A stretch of DNA of 64,000 nt from Coprousia sp963931435 (lineage in GTDB: Bacteria > Actinomycetota > Coriobacteriia > Coriobacteriales > Coriobacteriaceae): contig OZ007012.1 of the NCBI GenBank assembly GCA_963931435.1, positions 2,108,001 to 2,172,000 of the forward strand, written 5' to 3'. Position numbers and translations under genes: made by a program. How positions within the stretch are numbered: position 1 is the stretch's first letter; each line of letters starts with the position of its first letter. Shown in pieces: positions 13,371-22,759 of this stretch. The notes under the pieces are model-generated. The model was not told where the DNA came from, ran no database searches, and saw only the letters and a program-made list of their open reading frames with translations.

Positions 13371-16106
13371 ATGAAGCAGATTCGCATACATATCACGGGC
13401 ATCGTGCAGGGTGTCGGGTTCCGCCCGTTCGTGTACCGCGAAGCCGTGGCGCGGGGCATCGCCGGCTGGGTGCTCAACGCCGGAGATGGCGTGCACGTGG
13501 AGGCGCGAGCGAGCGAGGACGCGCTCGCCGCGTTCGTGCGCGCCCTGCGCGAGAACGCCCCGGCGGCGGCACGGGTGGACGAGGTCGTCGTGGAGGAGGA
13601 GCGCGAGGCGCCCGCCGCATCCGACTCGTCCGCGCCAGCGCAGGGCCCCGAAAACCGCCCAGAGACACCAGCTCGCACCTCCAACGTGATGGGCTCCCGC
13701 CAACCGGACGGACGGCAAGCCGAGAAGAGCGCCGGCGGCCCAGACGACGAGCCCGTTCGCCGCGCCGGGAGCGCGGGCGATGAACCCGCCTTCCGCATCA
13801 TCGCCTCGGACGCGGGCACCGCCACGACCACCCTCGTCTCGCCCGATATCGCCACCTGCCCCGATTGCCTGCGCGAGCTGTTCGATCCAGCCGATCGGCG
13901 CTACCACTACCCGTTCATCAACTGCACCAACTGCGGGCCGCGCTTCACCATCATCCGGCAGCTGCCCTACGATCGCGCCGCGACCTCGATGGACGCGTTC
14001 CCGATGTGCCCCGCATGCGCCGCCGAGTACGCCGACCCGCTCGACCGCCGCTTCCACGCCCAGCCGGACGCCTGCTTTGAATGCGGGCCGCATCTCACCT
14101 GGCGCGAGATGGAGATCGGGGCAGGTGCAAGGGGACACGGTGCGAGCGGAGAGCTCACTCGTCCCGAGCGGGAAAACCAAAACGCTCGCCCGCAGAATGA
14201 GGGGTGTGGAGCGGAACGCGGGAGAGCCGCCGCGGTGGGATGGTTTGAGCCGCAGCGCGCCTACATGGGCGCTACGCGCGAGGAGAGCGACACCATCATC
14301 GCACGCTGCGCGGAATTGCTGGCCGGGGGCGGCATCGTCGCCGTCAAAGGGCTCGGCGGGTTCCACCTCGCCTGCAACGCAGCGGATGACGCCGCCGTGC
14401 GCGCCCTGCGCGCGGCCAAGCGGCGTAGCAACAAGCCGCTCGCCATCATGGTCGCCGACCTTGCGACGGCACGGGAGGCCTGCCGGATAGACGAGGCGGA
14501 GGAGGCGCTGCTCACCGGCACCATCCGCCCCATCGTGCTGCTGCGCCGAGGGGGCGCCCCGCTCGCCCCCTCGGTCGCGGGCGACCTGCCCGAGGTGGGC
14601 ATCATGCTTCCCTACACGCCGCTGCAGCACCTGCTGCTCGCAGCCTGTGCCGCCCGCGGCGTGCGCGCGCTCGTCATGACGAGCGGCAACCGCTCCGGCG
14701 ACCCCATCGAGACCGATGACGCGCAGGCCTGGGAGCATCTGGTGGAAAGCGGCATGGCGCAGGCCCTCCTGGGCAACGACCGCGCCATCCTGTCGCGTTT
14801 CGACGACTCGGTGGCGCGCGTCATCGACGGTGCCACGCGGCTCGTGCGCCGCGCCCGCGGCTACGCGCCGAGGCCGATCAATCTGCCATCCATCGATCGA
14901 CGCGCACGCACCAAGGAGCACGGCGCCGTGGCAGCCGAGCCCGAGCCCCGCCCCGGGGAGCCGCCCGTCGTCCTCGCATGCGGCGCGCAGCAGAAGGCGA
15001 CGCTCGCCCTGACGCGCGAGCTGCCGGATGGCGGCGCCCAGTGCCTGCTCTCGCCCCATATCGGTGACATCGAGAACGCCGCGGCGCTCGACGCGTGGCA
15101 CGAGGCGCGCCGCCGGATGGAGGAGCTGTTCGACCTCGAGCCCGCCGCAATCGCCTGCGACCGGCACCCCGGCTATCTCTCCAGCCAATGGGCGCGCGCC
15201 GAGGCCGAGGAGCACGACCTGCCGATCATCGAGATCCAGCACCACCACGCGCACGTCGCGAGCGTCGTCGCCGAAGCGGCCGCGGCGGGCGAGATCGACC
15301 CGGCGCAACCGGTCATCGGCATCGCGCTCGACGGCACCGGCGCCGGGGACGACGGCGCCATCTGGGGCGGCGAGGTGCTCGTCGCCACGCTCACCGGGTT
15401 TGAGCGCGCGGCCCACCTAGCCACCTGGCCGCTGCCCGGCGGCGCGGCGGCGGTGCGCGACGCGCGCCGCAACGCCTTCGGCCTGCTCGCCCGCACCGGG
15501 CTCCTCGACCACCCCGGCGCGCGGCCGCTCGTGGACACGCTGGCCGCCGGCGACCGGCAGCTCATGGAGACGATGATCGCGCGCGGCATCAACTGCCCCC
15601 TCACGAGCAGCGCGGGACGCTTCCTCGACGCCGTCGCCGCGATTCTGGGCATCTCTTCGCAGGCGACCTACGAGGGGGAGCCCGCCATTGAGCTCGAGGC
15701 CGCGGCGACGCGCCTGGCGCCGCAGGAGCGCGCAGCCTTCCATGGGCTGGGCGAGGCGCTGGAGGTGCGCGGCGACCGCGCCCTCGACCCCGCGCCCATG
15801 TTGAACGAGCTGCTAGATCGCCTCGTCGCGGGCGAGCGTCCCGAAGGGCTCGCCTACGCCGTGCACGTCGCGGTCGCGACGGCCTTTGCCGAGTCCGCCG
15901 CCGCGATAGGGCGCCGGACGGGCATCGCCGACGTCGCCCTCTCGGGAGGCTGCTTCATGAACCGGCTCCTGCTCGGCATGATGCAGCGCGAACTGCGTGC
16001 ACGGGGCCTGCGCCCGCTCGTCGCGCGCGAGGTGCCCGTCAACGACGGCTGCATCGCCTACGGCCAAGCCGCCATCGCCCGCGCGCTGCTTGCAACGCAC
16101 CCGTAG
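13371..16106 (+). CDS. hypF: Carbamoyltransferase HypF, [NiFe]-hydrogenase maturation
   Basis: 911 residues against the usual 740-780. Domains in order: acylphosphatase (residues 1-85, GIVQGVGFRPFVYR), two HypF zinc fingers (CPDCLRELFDP, then NCTNCGPRFTI, CPACAAEYADP, CFECGPH), a YrdC-like carbamoyl-adenylate domain (GGIVAVKGLGGFHLACNA) and a Kae1-like domain (HHHAHVAS, IALDGTGAGDDGAIWGGE, ALSGGCFMNRLL). With HypE it makes the thiocarboxamide that becomes the active-site cyanide ligands. Two inserts explain the length: residues ~83-137 (Pro/Glu/Arg-rich) and ~248-295. No clear Shine-Dalgarno precedes the ATG; a CATAAT box ending six bases upstream suggests a leaderless transcript. It is not linked to hypCDE. 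Confidence 0.96.
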   Translation: MKQIRIHITGIVQGVGFRPFVYREAVARGIAGWVLNAGDGVHVEARASEDALAAFVRALRENAPAAARVDEVVVEEEREAPAASDSSAPAQGPENRPETPARTSNVMGSRQPDGRQAEKSAGGPDDEPVRRAGSAGDEPAFRIIASDAGTATTTLVSPDIATCPDCLRELFDPADRRYHYPFINCTNCGPRFTIIRQLPYDRAATSMDAFPMCPACAAEYADPLDRRFHAQPDACFECGPHLTWREMEIGAGARGHGASGELTRPERENQNARPQNEGCGAERGRAAAVGWFEPQRAYMGATREESDTIIARCAELLAGGGIVAVKGLGGFHLACNAADDAAVRALRAAKRRSNKPLAIMVADLATAREACRIDEAEEALLTGTIRPIVLLRRGGAPLAPSVAGDLPEVGIMLPYTPLQHLLLAACAARGVRALVMTSGNRSGDPIETDDAQAWEHLVESGMAQALLGNDRAILSRFDDSVARVIDGATRLVRRARGYAPRPINLPSIDRRARTKEHGAVAAEPEPRPGEPPVVLACGAQQKATLALTRELPDGGAQCLLSPHIGDIENAAALDAWHEARRRMEELFDLEPAAIACDRHPGYLSSQWARAEAEEHDLPIIEIQHHHAHVASVVAEAAAAGEIDPAQPVIGIALDGTGAGDDGAIWGGEVLVATLTGFERAAHLATWPLPGGAAAVRDARRNAFGLLARTGLLDHPGARPLVDTLAAGDRQLMETMIARGINCPLTSSAGRFLDAVAAILGISSQATYEGEPAIELEAAATRLAPQERAAFHGLGEALEVRGDRALDPAPMLNELLDRLVAGERPEGLAYAVHVAVATAFAESAAAIGRRTGIADVALSGGCFMNRLLLGMMQRELRARGLRPLVAREVPVNDGCIAYGQAAIARALLATHP

Positions 16107-16147
16107 CGTCCGCCCATGCCGGCGCGCCAGGGGACAATCGGGCGCCA

Positions 16148-17611
16148 TCACGAATGGCGAGCCAGCATGAGCGATTCTACCGAAAGCGCGGCGGCAACAA
16201 CCATGACGCCCGCAAGCAATGCGAAGGCCGAGGCGCCGCCAGCCGCCGTAGCCTCGGCGAGAGAGGCGGCGCCCGCCGACGCATCGGCCTGCGCGGCGCC
16301 CACCACCGCGGTGACCGCGCTCACCCCGATGGAGCCTCCTAGCTGCTGCAGCGTATTGAACACCGAGTTGCCGCCCGTGCGCTGTGCCTCAGGCAGCTGC
16401 GCCAAGCCGTTGGTCATGGTCGCGCTGAACGCAAGCCCCTGCCCCGTGCCGAACAGCACGTAGCACCCCATCAGAAGCGCGGGCGTGAGCTGCGCGGCGC
16501 ACGCCGCATACAGCGCCGTCGCCGCCACGAGCAGCACCATGCCGACTGCGATGGGAACGCGGGCGCCATGCGCATCGAGCAAGCGGCCGCCCACAGGTGC
16601 GAACACCACGGCGCCCAAGCATCCCGGAAGCAGCAGCGTGCCGGCCACTATCTCATCCGCGCCCAACGCCAGCTGGGCGAAGTTGGGCACCAGATATGCG
16701 TACGCGAGAATGGCGAAGGCTATGAGCGCCACGACGCCAACCGAGCAGGAAAAGGCGCCGCAAGAGAACATGCGCACGTCGATGAGCGGTTCGGGGGTGC
16801 GCAGCGCATGCACGGCAAACGCCGCGATCAGCACCACTGCAAGCGCCAGGAGACCCTGCACCGATGCGCTCAGCCATCCTGTCTCGGAAGACTGGTTGAC
16901 ACCGAACACGAGCGCGAAGAACCCGCCGTCGACCAGCAAGAAACCCGCCATGTCAAAACGGCCGCGATCCAAGCCGGTCACCTGGCGGATGCAGACGGCA
17001 CCGACGGCGAGCGCGCCCGCCACCAGCGGCACGAGCGCCAGGAACACCCACCGCCAGCCCGCAAGCCCGATGACGATCCCACCATAGGTAGGCCCCACCG
17101 CCGGCGCCAAACTGGTGATGAGCGAGGCGAACCCCATCATGAGGCCCATGCGGTCATAGGGCACCTGGTCCACCACCAGCGAAAACATGAGCGGAATGGC
17201 GACACCCGTACCCAGGCCCTGCACCACGCGGCCCGCAAGCAGCACGGCAAAGGCGGGCGCCAATCCGCAGGCAAGTGTGCCCGCCAGGAAGAGCGCCACA
17301 GCCGCCAAGAAGAGCCGCCGCAGGGGAAAGCGTCGCTTGAGATAGGGGAACAACGGAATCATGATGGCGAGCGTCAGCAGATATCCCGATGTAATCCATT
17401 GAATGGTCGCCGTCCCCACGCCGAATTCTTCCATAAGCGCCGGCAGGGCCACATTGAGCGCCGTCTCGAACACCACGGCGCAAAACGAAAGGTTCCCCGC
17501 CGCCGCGATCGCCGCCACCAGCCGGGCATCAAGCCGACGGACGACCTCATCCGCCGCCGCACCGGCGCCTGCCACCGTGTCTGGCCGCCCCACCCTTCTC
17601 TTCCATTTCAT
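16148..17611 (-). CDS. MFS multidrug-type transporter, DHA2 (EmrB/QacA) family
   Basis: 487 residues with about 14 hydrophobic segments, the DHA2 number. Visible landmarks are LNVALPALMEEFGV with TIQWITSGYLLTLAIMIP in helices 1-2, the LFLAAVALFLAGTLACGLAP region, GRVVQGLGTGVAIPLMFSLV (motif B type) and AVGPTYGGIVIG (motif C, characteristic of drug:H+ antiporters). These export hydrophobic drugs or metabolites at the cost of the proton gradient. The start at 17611 has GAGGTGG upstream. It converges on hypF, with 41 bases between the stops. No regulator gene is adjacent. Confidence 0.9.
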   Translation of the reverse strand: MKWKRRVGRPDTVAGAGAAADEVVRRLDARLVAAIAAAGNLSFCAVVFETALNVALPALMEEFGVGTATIQWITSGYLLTLAIMIPLFPYLKRRFPLRRLFLAAVALFLAGTLACGLAPAFAVLLAGRVVQGLGTGVAIPLMFSLVVDQVPYDRMGLMMGFASLITSLAPAVGPTYGGIVIGLAGWRWVFLALVPLVAGALAVGAVCIRQVTGLDRGRFDMAGFLLVDGGFFALVFGVNQSSETGWLSASVQGLLALAVVLIAAFAVHALRTPEPLIDVRMFSCGAFSCSVGVVALIAFAILAYAYLVPNFAQLALGADEIVAGTLLLPGCLGAVVFAPVGGRLLDAHGARVPIAVGMVLLVAATALYAACAAQLTPALLMGCYVLFGTGQGLAFSATMTNGLAQLPEAQRTGGNSVFNTLQQLGGSIGVSAVTAVVGAAQADASAGAASLAEATAAGGASAFALLAGVMVVAAALSVESLMLARHS

Positions 17612-17733
17612 AGGTCCACCTCATCAGATATGCGAAAACGAACAAAGCCGGGACGCCCGCCCCATGGCAGGCACCCGGCTCTTGTCACCATGCGCGGAGG
17701 ATGCGTCCGACACGCATGGGGTTGTCGTCAGGC

Positions 17734-17767
17734 CCCGCCGCCGGGAAAAGGGGAAACCGGCGGCGGG
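17734..17767 (-). terminator. GC-rich hairpin downstream of the beta-glucoside operon
   Basis: CCCGCCGCCGG (17734-17744) and CCGGCGGCGGG (17757-17767) form a perfect 11-bp stem with a 12-base loop. It is ~200 bases past the last GH1 gene of the operon, with no U tract. The rest of the 359-base gap 17612-17970 has no recognised feature. Confidence 0.4.
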
Positions 17768-17970
17768 ACGCTCTGCCCCGAGACCTCAGGGGCCGAGTCG
17801 AAAACTGGGCGGGTGCGGCAACCGTTCGCAAGCTGCAAAACCAGCGAGGGGCACCGAAGAGGCGCCTGTCCGCGGACCTCCCGAAAAGGCCCGTGGGCCA
17901 AAGAAGCGCCGCCGCCCGCATGCGCACGCAGCGGGGTTCGGACGCAATGCGCCACCCCGCCGGTACGCGC

Positions 17971-19419
17971 TTAGTCCAGATCCTCCCCGTTGGTCTCGAT
18001 CACATGCTGATACCACGCGAACGAATCCTTCTTGAGGCGCTTCTGCGTCCCCTGGCCGAAGTCGTCGCGGTCCACGTAGACGTAGCCGTAGCGCTTGGAC
18101 ATCTCACCCGTGGACGAGCTCACGATGTCGATGGGACCCCAGCTGAGATAGGCGATCACGTCCACGCCGTCCATCACGCACTCGCGTAGCTGCTCGATGT
18201 GGCGGCGCAGGAAGTCGATGCGGTAGTCGTCGTGAATCGAGCCGTCTTTCTCCACCGTGTCCAGGGCGCCGAAGCCGTTCTCGGCGATCATGATGGGCAC
18301 CTCGTAGCGGTCCCAGTACTGCGAGATCGAGTTGTAGAAGCCCAGCGGATCGACGCGCCACTCCCATGGCGTCGGCTCAAGGTTGGGGTTCTGCGAGCCA
18401 TCGAACGGAGCGATGGTGTTCACGTCGGAGTCGACGATCTTGCTGTTGTAATAGGAGATCCCCAAGAACTCCATGGTGTTGTCGCGCAAGAGGATCTCGT
18501 CCTCGGGAAGGATATCCAAATCGTAGCCGCGCTCCGCGAAGTAGCGCAGGGCGTAACCCGGATAGGAGCCGCGCAGCTGCACGTCGGTGAAGAAATACTG
18601 CATGCGGTTCTTCTGCATGGTGAGCACGATGTCGCTGGGTCGGCAGGTGGCCGGATAGAAGGTGCCGTCGGCCATCATGGTGCCGATTTTGGTGGACGGC
18701 GCGATCTGCTTGGCCATCTGGCGCACCCGGGCGGCGGCGACCATCTGGTGGTGCACCGCGCGGTACATGAGCTCCTCCATGTCCTCAGCCTGATCGTCCA
18801 CCAAGCCTAGCGACCCGAAGTTCACCGTTGGGATGAGGTTCACCTGGTTGAACACGATCCAGTACGGCACGCGGTCGCCGTAGCGCTCAAGCAGCACCCG
18901 GGCGTAGCGGCAGAAGAAGCGAATGACCTCGCGGTTGGCGAAGCCGCCGTACTCCGTCACCAGATGCACGGGGATGTCGTAGTGCGCCATGGTGATGACG
19001 GGCACCATGCCGTCCGCGATGATCTCGTCGATCAGGCGGTCGTAGAACGCGAGACCAGCCTCGCAGGGCTCCTCCTCATCGCCCTGGGGGAAGATGCGGC
19101 TCCAAGAGATAGAGGTGCGGAAAGCGCGCAGGCCCAGCTCCTGCATGAGCGCCAGATCCTCCTTGTAGGTGTGGTAGAAGTCGATGCCATAGCGCTTGGG
19201 AAAGTAGCTCTCGGTGTCGGCGATGAGGCGCTTGACCTCGGCGAGCGTGCCGCCGCCCTCCTTGCCCGTGCCCTTGCGGTCGAGGTTCTTGGAGTACACC
19301 GCCAAGTCGGAGGTGGAAAGGCCGCGCCCGTCCACGTCGTAGGCTCCCTCTGCCTGGCAGGCAGCGATGGCGCCGCCCCAGAGGAACCCTTCGGGGAACC
19401 CGGTTGGAACCTTGTTCAT
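17971..19419 (-). CDS. GH1 family 6-phospho-beta-glucosidase-like protein with Gln at the acid/base position
   Basis: 482 residues. The GH1 fold starts FPEGFLWGGAIAACQAEGAY and has the TSISWSRIFP strand. The nucleophile motif is intact (IMIAENGFGALD, residues ~373-384), but the acid/base motif, normally NE in FNE.N, reads VFNQVN (residues ~192-197): codon CAG instead of GAG. A Gln here is known from plant myrosinases, which cleave S-glycosides. The C-terminal SSSTGEMSKRYGYVYVD has the Ser, Lys and Tyr of 6-phospho-glycoside enzymes. It is the last gene of the PTS operon, nine bases after the other GH1 gene. It is either an enzyme for thioglycosides or other activated glycosides, or one with reduced activity. 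Confidence 0.88.
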   Translation of the reverse strand: MNKVPTGFPEGFLWGGAIAACQAEGAYDVDGRGLSTSDLAVYSKNLDRKGTGKEGGGTLAEVKRLIADTESYFPKRYGIDFYHTYKEDLALMQELGLRAFRTSISWSRIFPQGDEEEPCEAGLAFYDRLIDEIIADGMVPVITMAHYDIPVHLVTEYGGFANREVIRFFCRYARVLLERYGDRVPYWIVFNQVNLIPTVNFGSLGLVDDQAEDMEELMYRAVHHQMVAAARVRQMAKQIAPSTKIGTMMADGTFYPATCRPSDIVLTMQKNRMQYFFTDVQLRGSYPGYALRYFAERGYDLDILPEDEILLRDNTMEFLGISYYNSKIVDSDVNTIAPFDGSQNPNLEPTPWEWRVDPLGFYNSISQYWDRYEVPIMIAENGFGALDTVEKDGSIHDDYRIDFLRRHIEQLRECVMDGVDVIAYLSWGPIDIVSSSTGEMSKRYGYVYVDRDDFGQGTQKRLKKDSFAWYQHVIETNGEDLD

Positions 19420-19428
19420 GCTGCCCTC

Positions 19429-20886
19429 CTAATCCAGGTCGACGCCGCGCGAGGCGATGACCTTCTGATACCAATAGAACGAGTCCTTGCGGATGCGCGC
19501 GCACTCCTTCGGATCGTCATCGGTGCGGTCCACGTAGATGAACCCGTAGCGCTTCTTGACGCCGTTGGAGGTGGAGAGCAGGTCGATGGCGCTCCACGGA
19601 CAGTAAGCGATGACCTCGACGCCCTTGTCGATGGCACGCTTCATTGCGGCGATGTGCTGGCGCAGGTAGTCGATACGATAGTCGTCGTGGACCTTGCCGT
19701 CCTCGGTCAGGGTGTCATAGGCGCCCAAGCCGTTCTCGGTGATCATGAGCGGCTTGTTGTAGCGCGCGTAGAGATCGCGCAGCATGTACTCCATGCCCAC
19801 CGGGTCGATGGCCCAGTCCCAATCGGTGGTGTCGAGCTCGGGGTTCTTGCACATCTCATAGAAGCCGGGGTGCGTTTCGAAGCCCGAGATCTCGCCCTTC
19901 TTGCCCGAACGGTTCACACCGCCCCAGCGAATCTCCTTCGAGCCGTCATCCGGGCAGGCACGGGCGCACTCGCTGGCGTAGTAGTTGAGCGCGAGGAAGT
20001 CCGAAGTCGCCGCCGGATCGCCGATGAGCTCCATGTCACCGGGCTCGATCACGGGTGCGAGACCATGCTCTTCCAAGTAGGTCTGGGCGCTCTTGGTGTA
20101 GATGCCCTTGAAATAGATGTCGGTGTAGTAAAGGTTGCGCAGGTCGTTGGCGTTCTGGGCGGCCATCACGTCTGCCGGCTTGCCCGTGAGCGGATACACC
20201 GGTGCGTAACCCAGCGCAGCGCCCACCTTGCCTCCCGGCACGAGCTCATGCACGAGCTTGCAGGCGATAGCATGTGCGAGGTTCATGTGGTGGTTGATCT
20301 GGTAGCGCTTCTGGTTGTCGTCGAGCACGTCCTCGGGGATGTAGCACTTCTGCGTCCAGTACTGGACGATGATGGATTGCTCGTTGATGGTGGTCCAGAG
20401 CTTCACCTGGTCCTTGAACTCGGCGATGATGAGGCGCGCGTAGGCCTCGAAATCCTCCACCACCTGACGCGAGAGCCAGCCGCCGTAGCGTTCCACGAGC
20501 GCCCAGGGCAGATCATAGTGGTAGAGCGTGATGATGGGCTCGATGCCCGCCTCCACGAGCGCATCCACCAAATCGTGGTAGAACTTGAGGCCCGCTTGGT
20601 TGACCTCGCCGGTGCCATCGGGAATCACGCGGCTCCAAGCGATGGAGAAGCGGTAGCAGGTGAAGCCCATCTCCTTCATGAGGGCGACATCCTCGCGGAA
20701 ATGGTGGTAGTGGTCGCTGGCGACCTCCGCGGTGGCGAACCCGAAATCGCGATAGCTGTTCTTGTTGATCACGTCCTGCTGGCTGGGCTTCTTGCCGTCC
20801 TCGGTCGCCGCGCCCTCAACCTGGTAGGCGCTCGTGGCGGCACCCCAGAGGAACTCCTCCGGGAATGGCGTGCGATTGGTAGACAT
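19429..20886 (-). CDS. 6-phospho-beta-glucosidase, GH1
   Basis: 485 residues. It has FPEEFLWGAATSAYQVEGA at the start, the acid/base glutamate in TTINEQS, the nucleophile in LMITENGLGAYD and a C-terminal SNGVKKRYGFIYVDR loop with the Lys and Tyr that bind the 6-phosphate. It hydrolyses phosphorylated beta-glucosides such as cellobiose-6-P, arbutin-P or salicin-P delivered by the adjacent PTS, giving glucose-6-P. It begins six bases after the IIA stop, in an operon running from the LicR-type regulator at 25351 to the second GH1 gene. It and that paralogue differ clearly at the catalytic acid/base. Confidence 0.94.
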   Translation of the reverse strand: MSTNRTPFPEEFLWGAATSAYQVEGAATEDGKKPSQQDVINKNSYRDFGFATAEVASDHYHHFREDVALMKEMGFTCYRFSIAWSRVIPDGTGEVNQAGLKFYHDLVDALVEAGIEPIITLYHYDLPWALVERYGGWLSRQVVEDFEAYARLIIAEFKDQVKLWTTINEQSIIVQYWTQKCYIPEDVLDDNQKRYQINHHMNLAHAIACKLVHELVPGGKVGAALGYAPVYPLTGKPADVMAAQNANDLRNLYYTDIYFKGIYTKSAQTYLEEHGLAPVIEPGDMELIGDPAATSDFLALNYYASECARACPDDGSKEIRWGGVNRSGKKGEISGFETHPGFYEMCKNPELDTTDWDWAIDPVGMEYMLRDLYARYNKPLMITENGLGAYDTLTEDGKVHDDYRIDYLRQHIAAMKRAIDKGVEVIAYCPWSAIDLLSTSNGVKKRYGFIYVDRTDDDPKECARIRKDSFYWYQKVIASRGVDLD

Positions 20887-20892
20887 GGTCGC

Positions 20893-21225
20893 TCAAGCCT
20901 CCTTCTTGGTCGCGAGCTCGATGATGTCGATGAGCTGGGCGGCGATGCGCGTCTCCAGATCGTTGGTCATCAGGGTGTCCTGCGCGTGGGCGAACAGCAC
21001 CGAGTAGGGATAGGTGTCGCCATCCGCCTCGCTCTGGATGACGCCGGTCTGCGCACGATGCGCCTCGGCGATCATGCCGCGGGCCTCCTCGAGTTGCGCG
21101 CGGCCGGCCTCGATGTCGCCCGCCTTGGCGCTCGCCAGCGCGTCGGCCACCTTGGCCCGCGCGTCGCCGGCATGCAGGATAATCTGCATCGACACGGTCT
21201 GGAGCTCGTCGATCTTGTCTTCCAT
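20893..21225 (-). CDS. PTS lactose/cellobiose-type EIIA
   Basis: 110 residues, all-helical IIA of the Lac family. The phosphorylated histidine lies in the conserved EAHRAQTGVIQSEA helix (His ~72), and the metal-binding Asp segment is in FAHAQDTLMT. Start ATG 21225 with AAGGAAGGAG upstream. It receives phosphate from HPr and passes it to the IIB encoded at 22760-23074. The gap from IIC to this gene is 223 bases, much larger than other gaps in the operon, and contains GC-rich hairpins that could tune expression. Confidence 0.95.
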   Translation of the reverse strand: MEDKIDELQTVSMQIILHAGDARAKVADALASAKAGDIEAGRAQLEEARGMIAEAHRAQTGVIQSEADGDTYPYSVLFAHAQDTLMTNDLETRIAAQLIDIIELATKKEA

Positions 21226-21307
21226 GACCTTCTCCTTCCTTGGAAACCTGAGGCGCGCGGGCACGAGGCCCGAAGGCGGCGTCCGCGCGCGGGACGTTCT
21301 TCTCGAA

Positions 21308-21326
21308 GGCGCCCCTCAGCGGCGCC
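21308..21326 (-). promoter_or_regulatory. Hairpin in the IIC-IIA intergenic gap
   Basis: GGCGCC (21308-21313) and GGCGCC (21321-21326) flank a 7-base loop. This is in the 223-base gap between the IIC stop and the IIA start. It has no U tract; a role in mRNA processing or attenuation is conjecture. Confidence 0.25.
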
Positions 21327-21448
21327 CCGCTTCGGGCGGATGACGCGGGTCCCACGCCGCCCGCCCGCAAAGGCGTCAACCTGGATGCACGGGACGGCGA
21401 GGCTTTCAGCCTGAACCACCTGCCCGAGAGCCTCCGGCAGCCTGGGCG

Positions 21449-22723
21449 CTAGGCCTCCAGCGCGGGCTCGCCCTCCGCCGCATCGGCATCGGCTGCAGCC
21501 TGCTCCTGGGCCAGCTGCTCGCGCTCCCACACCTTGAAGAACGGGAACCAGATGGCGATGAGGATCACGAACAGGATCGCCCACCACAGGATGGCGCGCA
21601 TGTCCTGCGTCACCAGCACCGAGATGAAGGGCGCAGGGACCTGGCCCACCTGCAGGAGCTGAGCGGGGATGTTGAGCAGGCCCGTGGACATGAGCACCCA
21701 CACGTACACCGTGGAGACAAACGTGCAGATCCACGCGGGGAGCATGAAGATGGGGTTGAAGACCACCGTGGAGTACATGATGGGCTCGTTGATGTTGAAG
21801 ATCGAGGGGACGATGAAGATGCGCCCGAGGGTCTTGGCCTTGGTGCTCTTGGAGAAGCACATGAGCACGTTCAGACCCAGCGTGCAGCACATGCCACCCA
21901 TGGTGATGAACGCCAGCGTGAAGGTGGACTCGCTCGTGACGATGTTGGTGGCGATGCCGCCGGCGGCCACGGCGTCGATGTTGGCCTGGATGCCCGCCAG
22001 GAAGATGGGCGTGGTCACCGAGCCGAAGAACCAGCTGGAGATGCCCATGGTATAGAAGATAGCCGGGATCATGGTGCACAGCAGGAAGCCGGGCAGGGTC
22101 TGGGCGATGGACGCGATGGGGTTGAAGACCGAGAGGATCGCGTTGTAGATATCGACATGGAACGTGTAGACGAGAACCATCTCGAGACCGAGGGCGATGA
22201 GGGTGGGGAGGATCGTGTTGATCCAACCGCTCACGAAGTCCGGGATGGAGCTGTCCTCCAGGAAGTGGAGCTTGGCCCACAGGTTGAAGATGATGGCGGT
22301 GTAGAGGCCGGCGATCATGCCCACGGCGATACCGGAGGCGCCGATGCCGTTCATGAGGGTGGCCAGACCGCCCTCGACGCCCTGATCAGTGGGGCACACG
22401 GCCATGAGCATCACGCATACGCCCACCAGGCCCGCGTTGATGACGTAGAACGGGCGGTTGAGCTGCTCCATGCACTGGTTGGCCATCATGAAGGCGATGA
22501 TGAGCGAGATGCAACCGAACGAGAAGTTAGCGATGGGCGAGAGGTCGGGCAGCTGCGGGAAGAACGAAACGGCCACGTTGTACAGGTAGATGACCGAGCC
22601 CGTGAGGATGAAGGGGATGACCTTCTGCATGCACGACGAGACGGCGTTGGGCCACGGACGCGAGAACAGCGCCTCCATCTTGGGGGCGAAGCTGTCGCTC
22701 AGCCATTTCATGAATCCGTTCAC
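21449..22723 (-). CDS. PTS cellobiose-type EIIC permease
   Basis: 424 residues, start GTG 22723 with AAAGGAG six bases upstream. It is polytopic, with about ten hydrophobic stretches. The Lac-family IIC features are present: AVSSCMQKVIPFILTGSVIY near the N-terminus, GVEGGLATLMNGIGASGIAV and the SIFNINEPIMYSTVVFNPIF region, whose Asn-Glu-Pro contributes to sugar binding. It forms the membrane channel that translocates and phosphorylates the beta-glucoside. It is followed by a short acidic Ala-rich tail (to ALEA). Neighbours are IIB upstream and IIA downstream. Confidence 0.94.
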   Translation of the reverse strand: MNGFMKWLSDSFAPKMEALFSRPWPNAVSSCMQKVIPFILTGSVIYLYNVAVSFFPQLPDLSPIANFSFGCISLIIAFMMANQCMEQLNRPFYVINAGLVGVCVMLMAVCPTDQGVEGGLATLMNGIGASGIAVGMIAGLYTAIIFNLWAKLHFLEDSSIPDFVSGWINTILPTLIALGLEMVLVYTFHVDIYNAILSVFNPIASIAQTLPGFLLCTMIPAIFYTMGISSWFFGSVTTPIFLAGIQANIDAVAAGGIATNIVTSESTFTLAFITMGGMCCTLGLNVLMCFSKSTKAKTLGRIFIVPSIFNINEPIMYSTVVFNPIFMLPAWICTFVSTVYVWVLMSTGLLNIPAQLLQVGQVPAPFISVLVTQDMRAILWWAILFVILIAIWFPFFKVWEREQLAQEQAAADADAAEGEPALEA

Positions 22724-22759
22724 GGAATACTCCTTTCTGGGGATGCAGATGCGGGGCGC

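Noticed and set aside
13050..15416. 788-codon minus-strand frame opposite hypF
   Set aside because: Mirror of hypF third-position GC; translation is low-complexity and crosses palindrome copy 3.
18964..21414. 816-codon plus-strand frame opposite the two GH1 genes
   Set aside because: Antisense shadow of two well-supported glycosidases; His/Asp/Leu/Val-biased, no domain.
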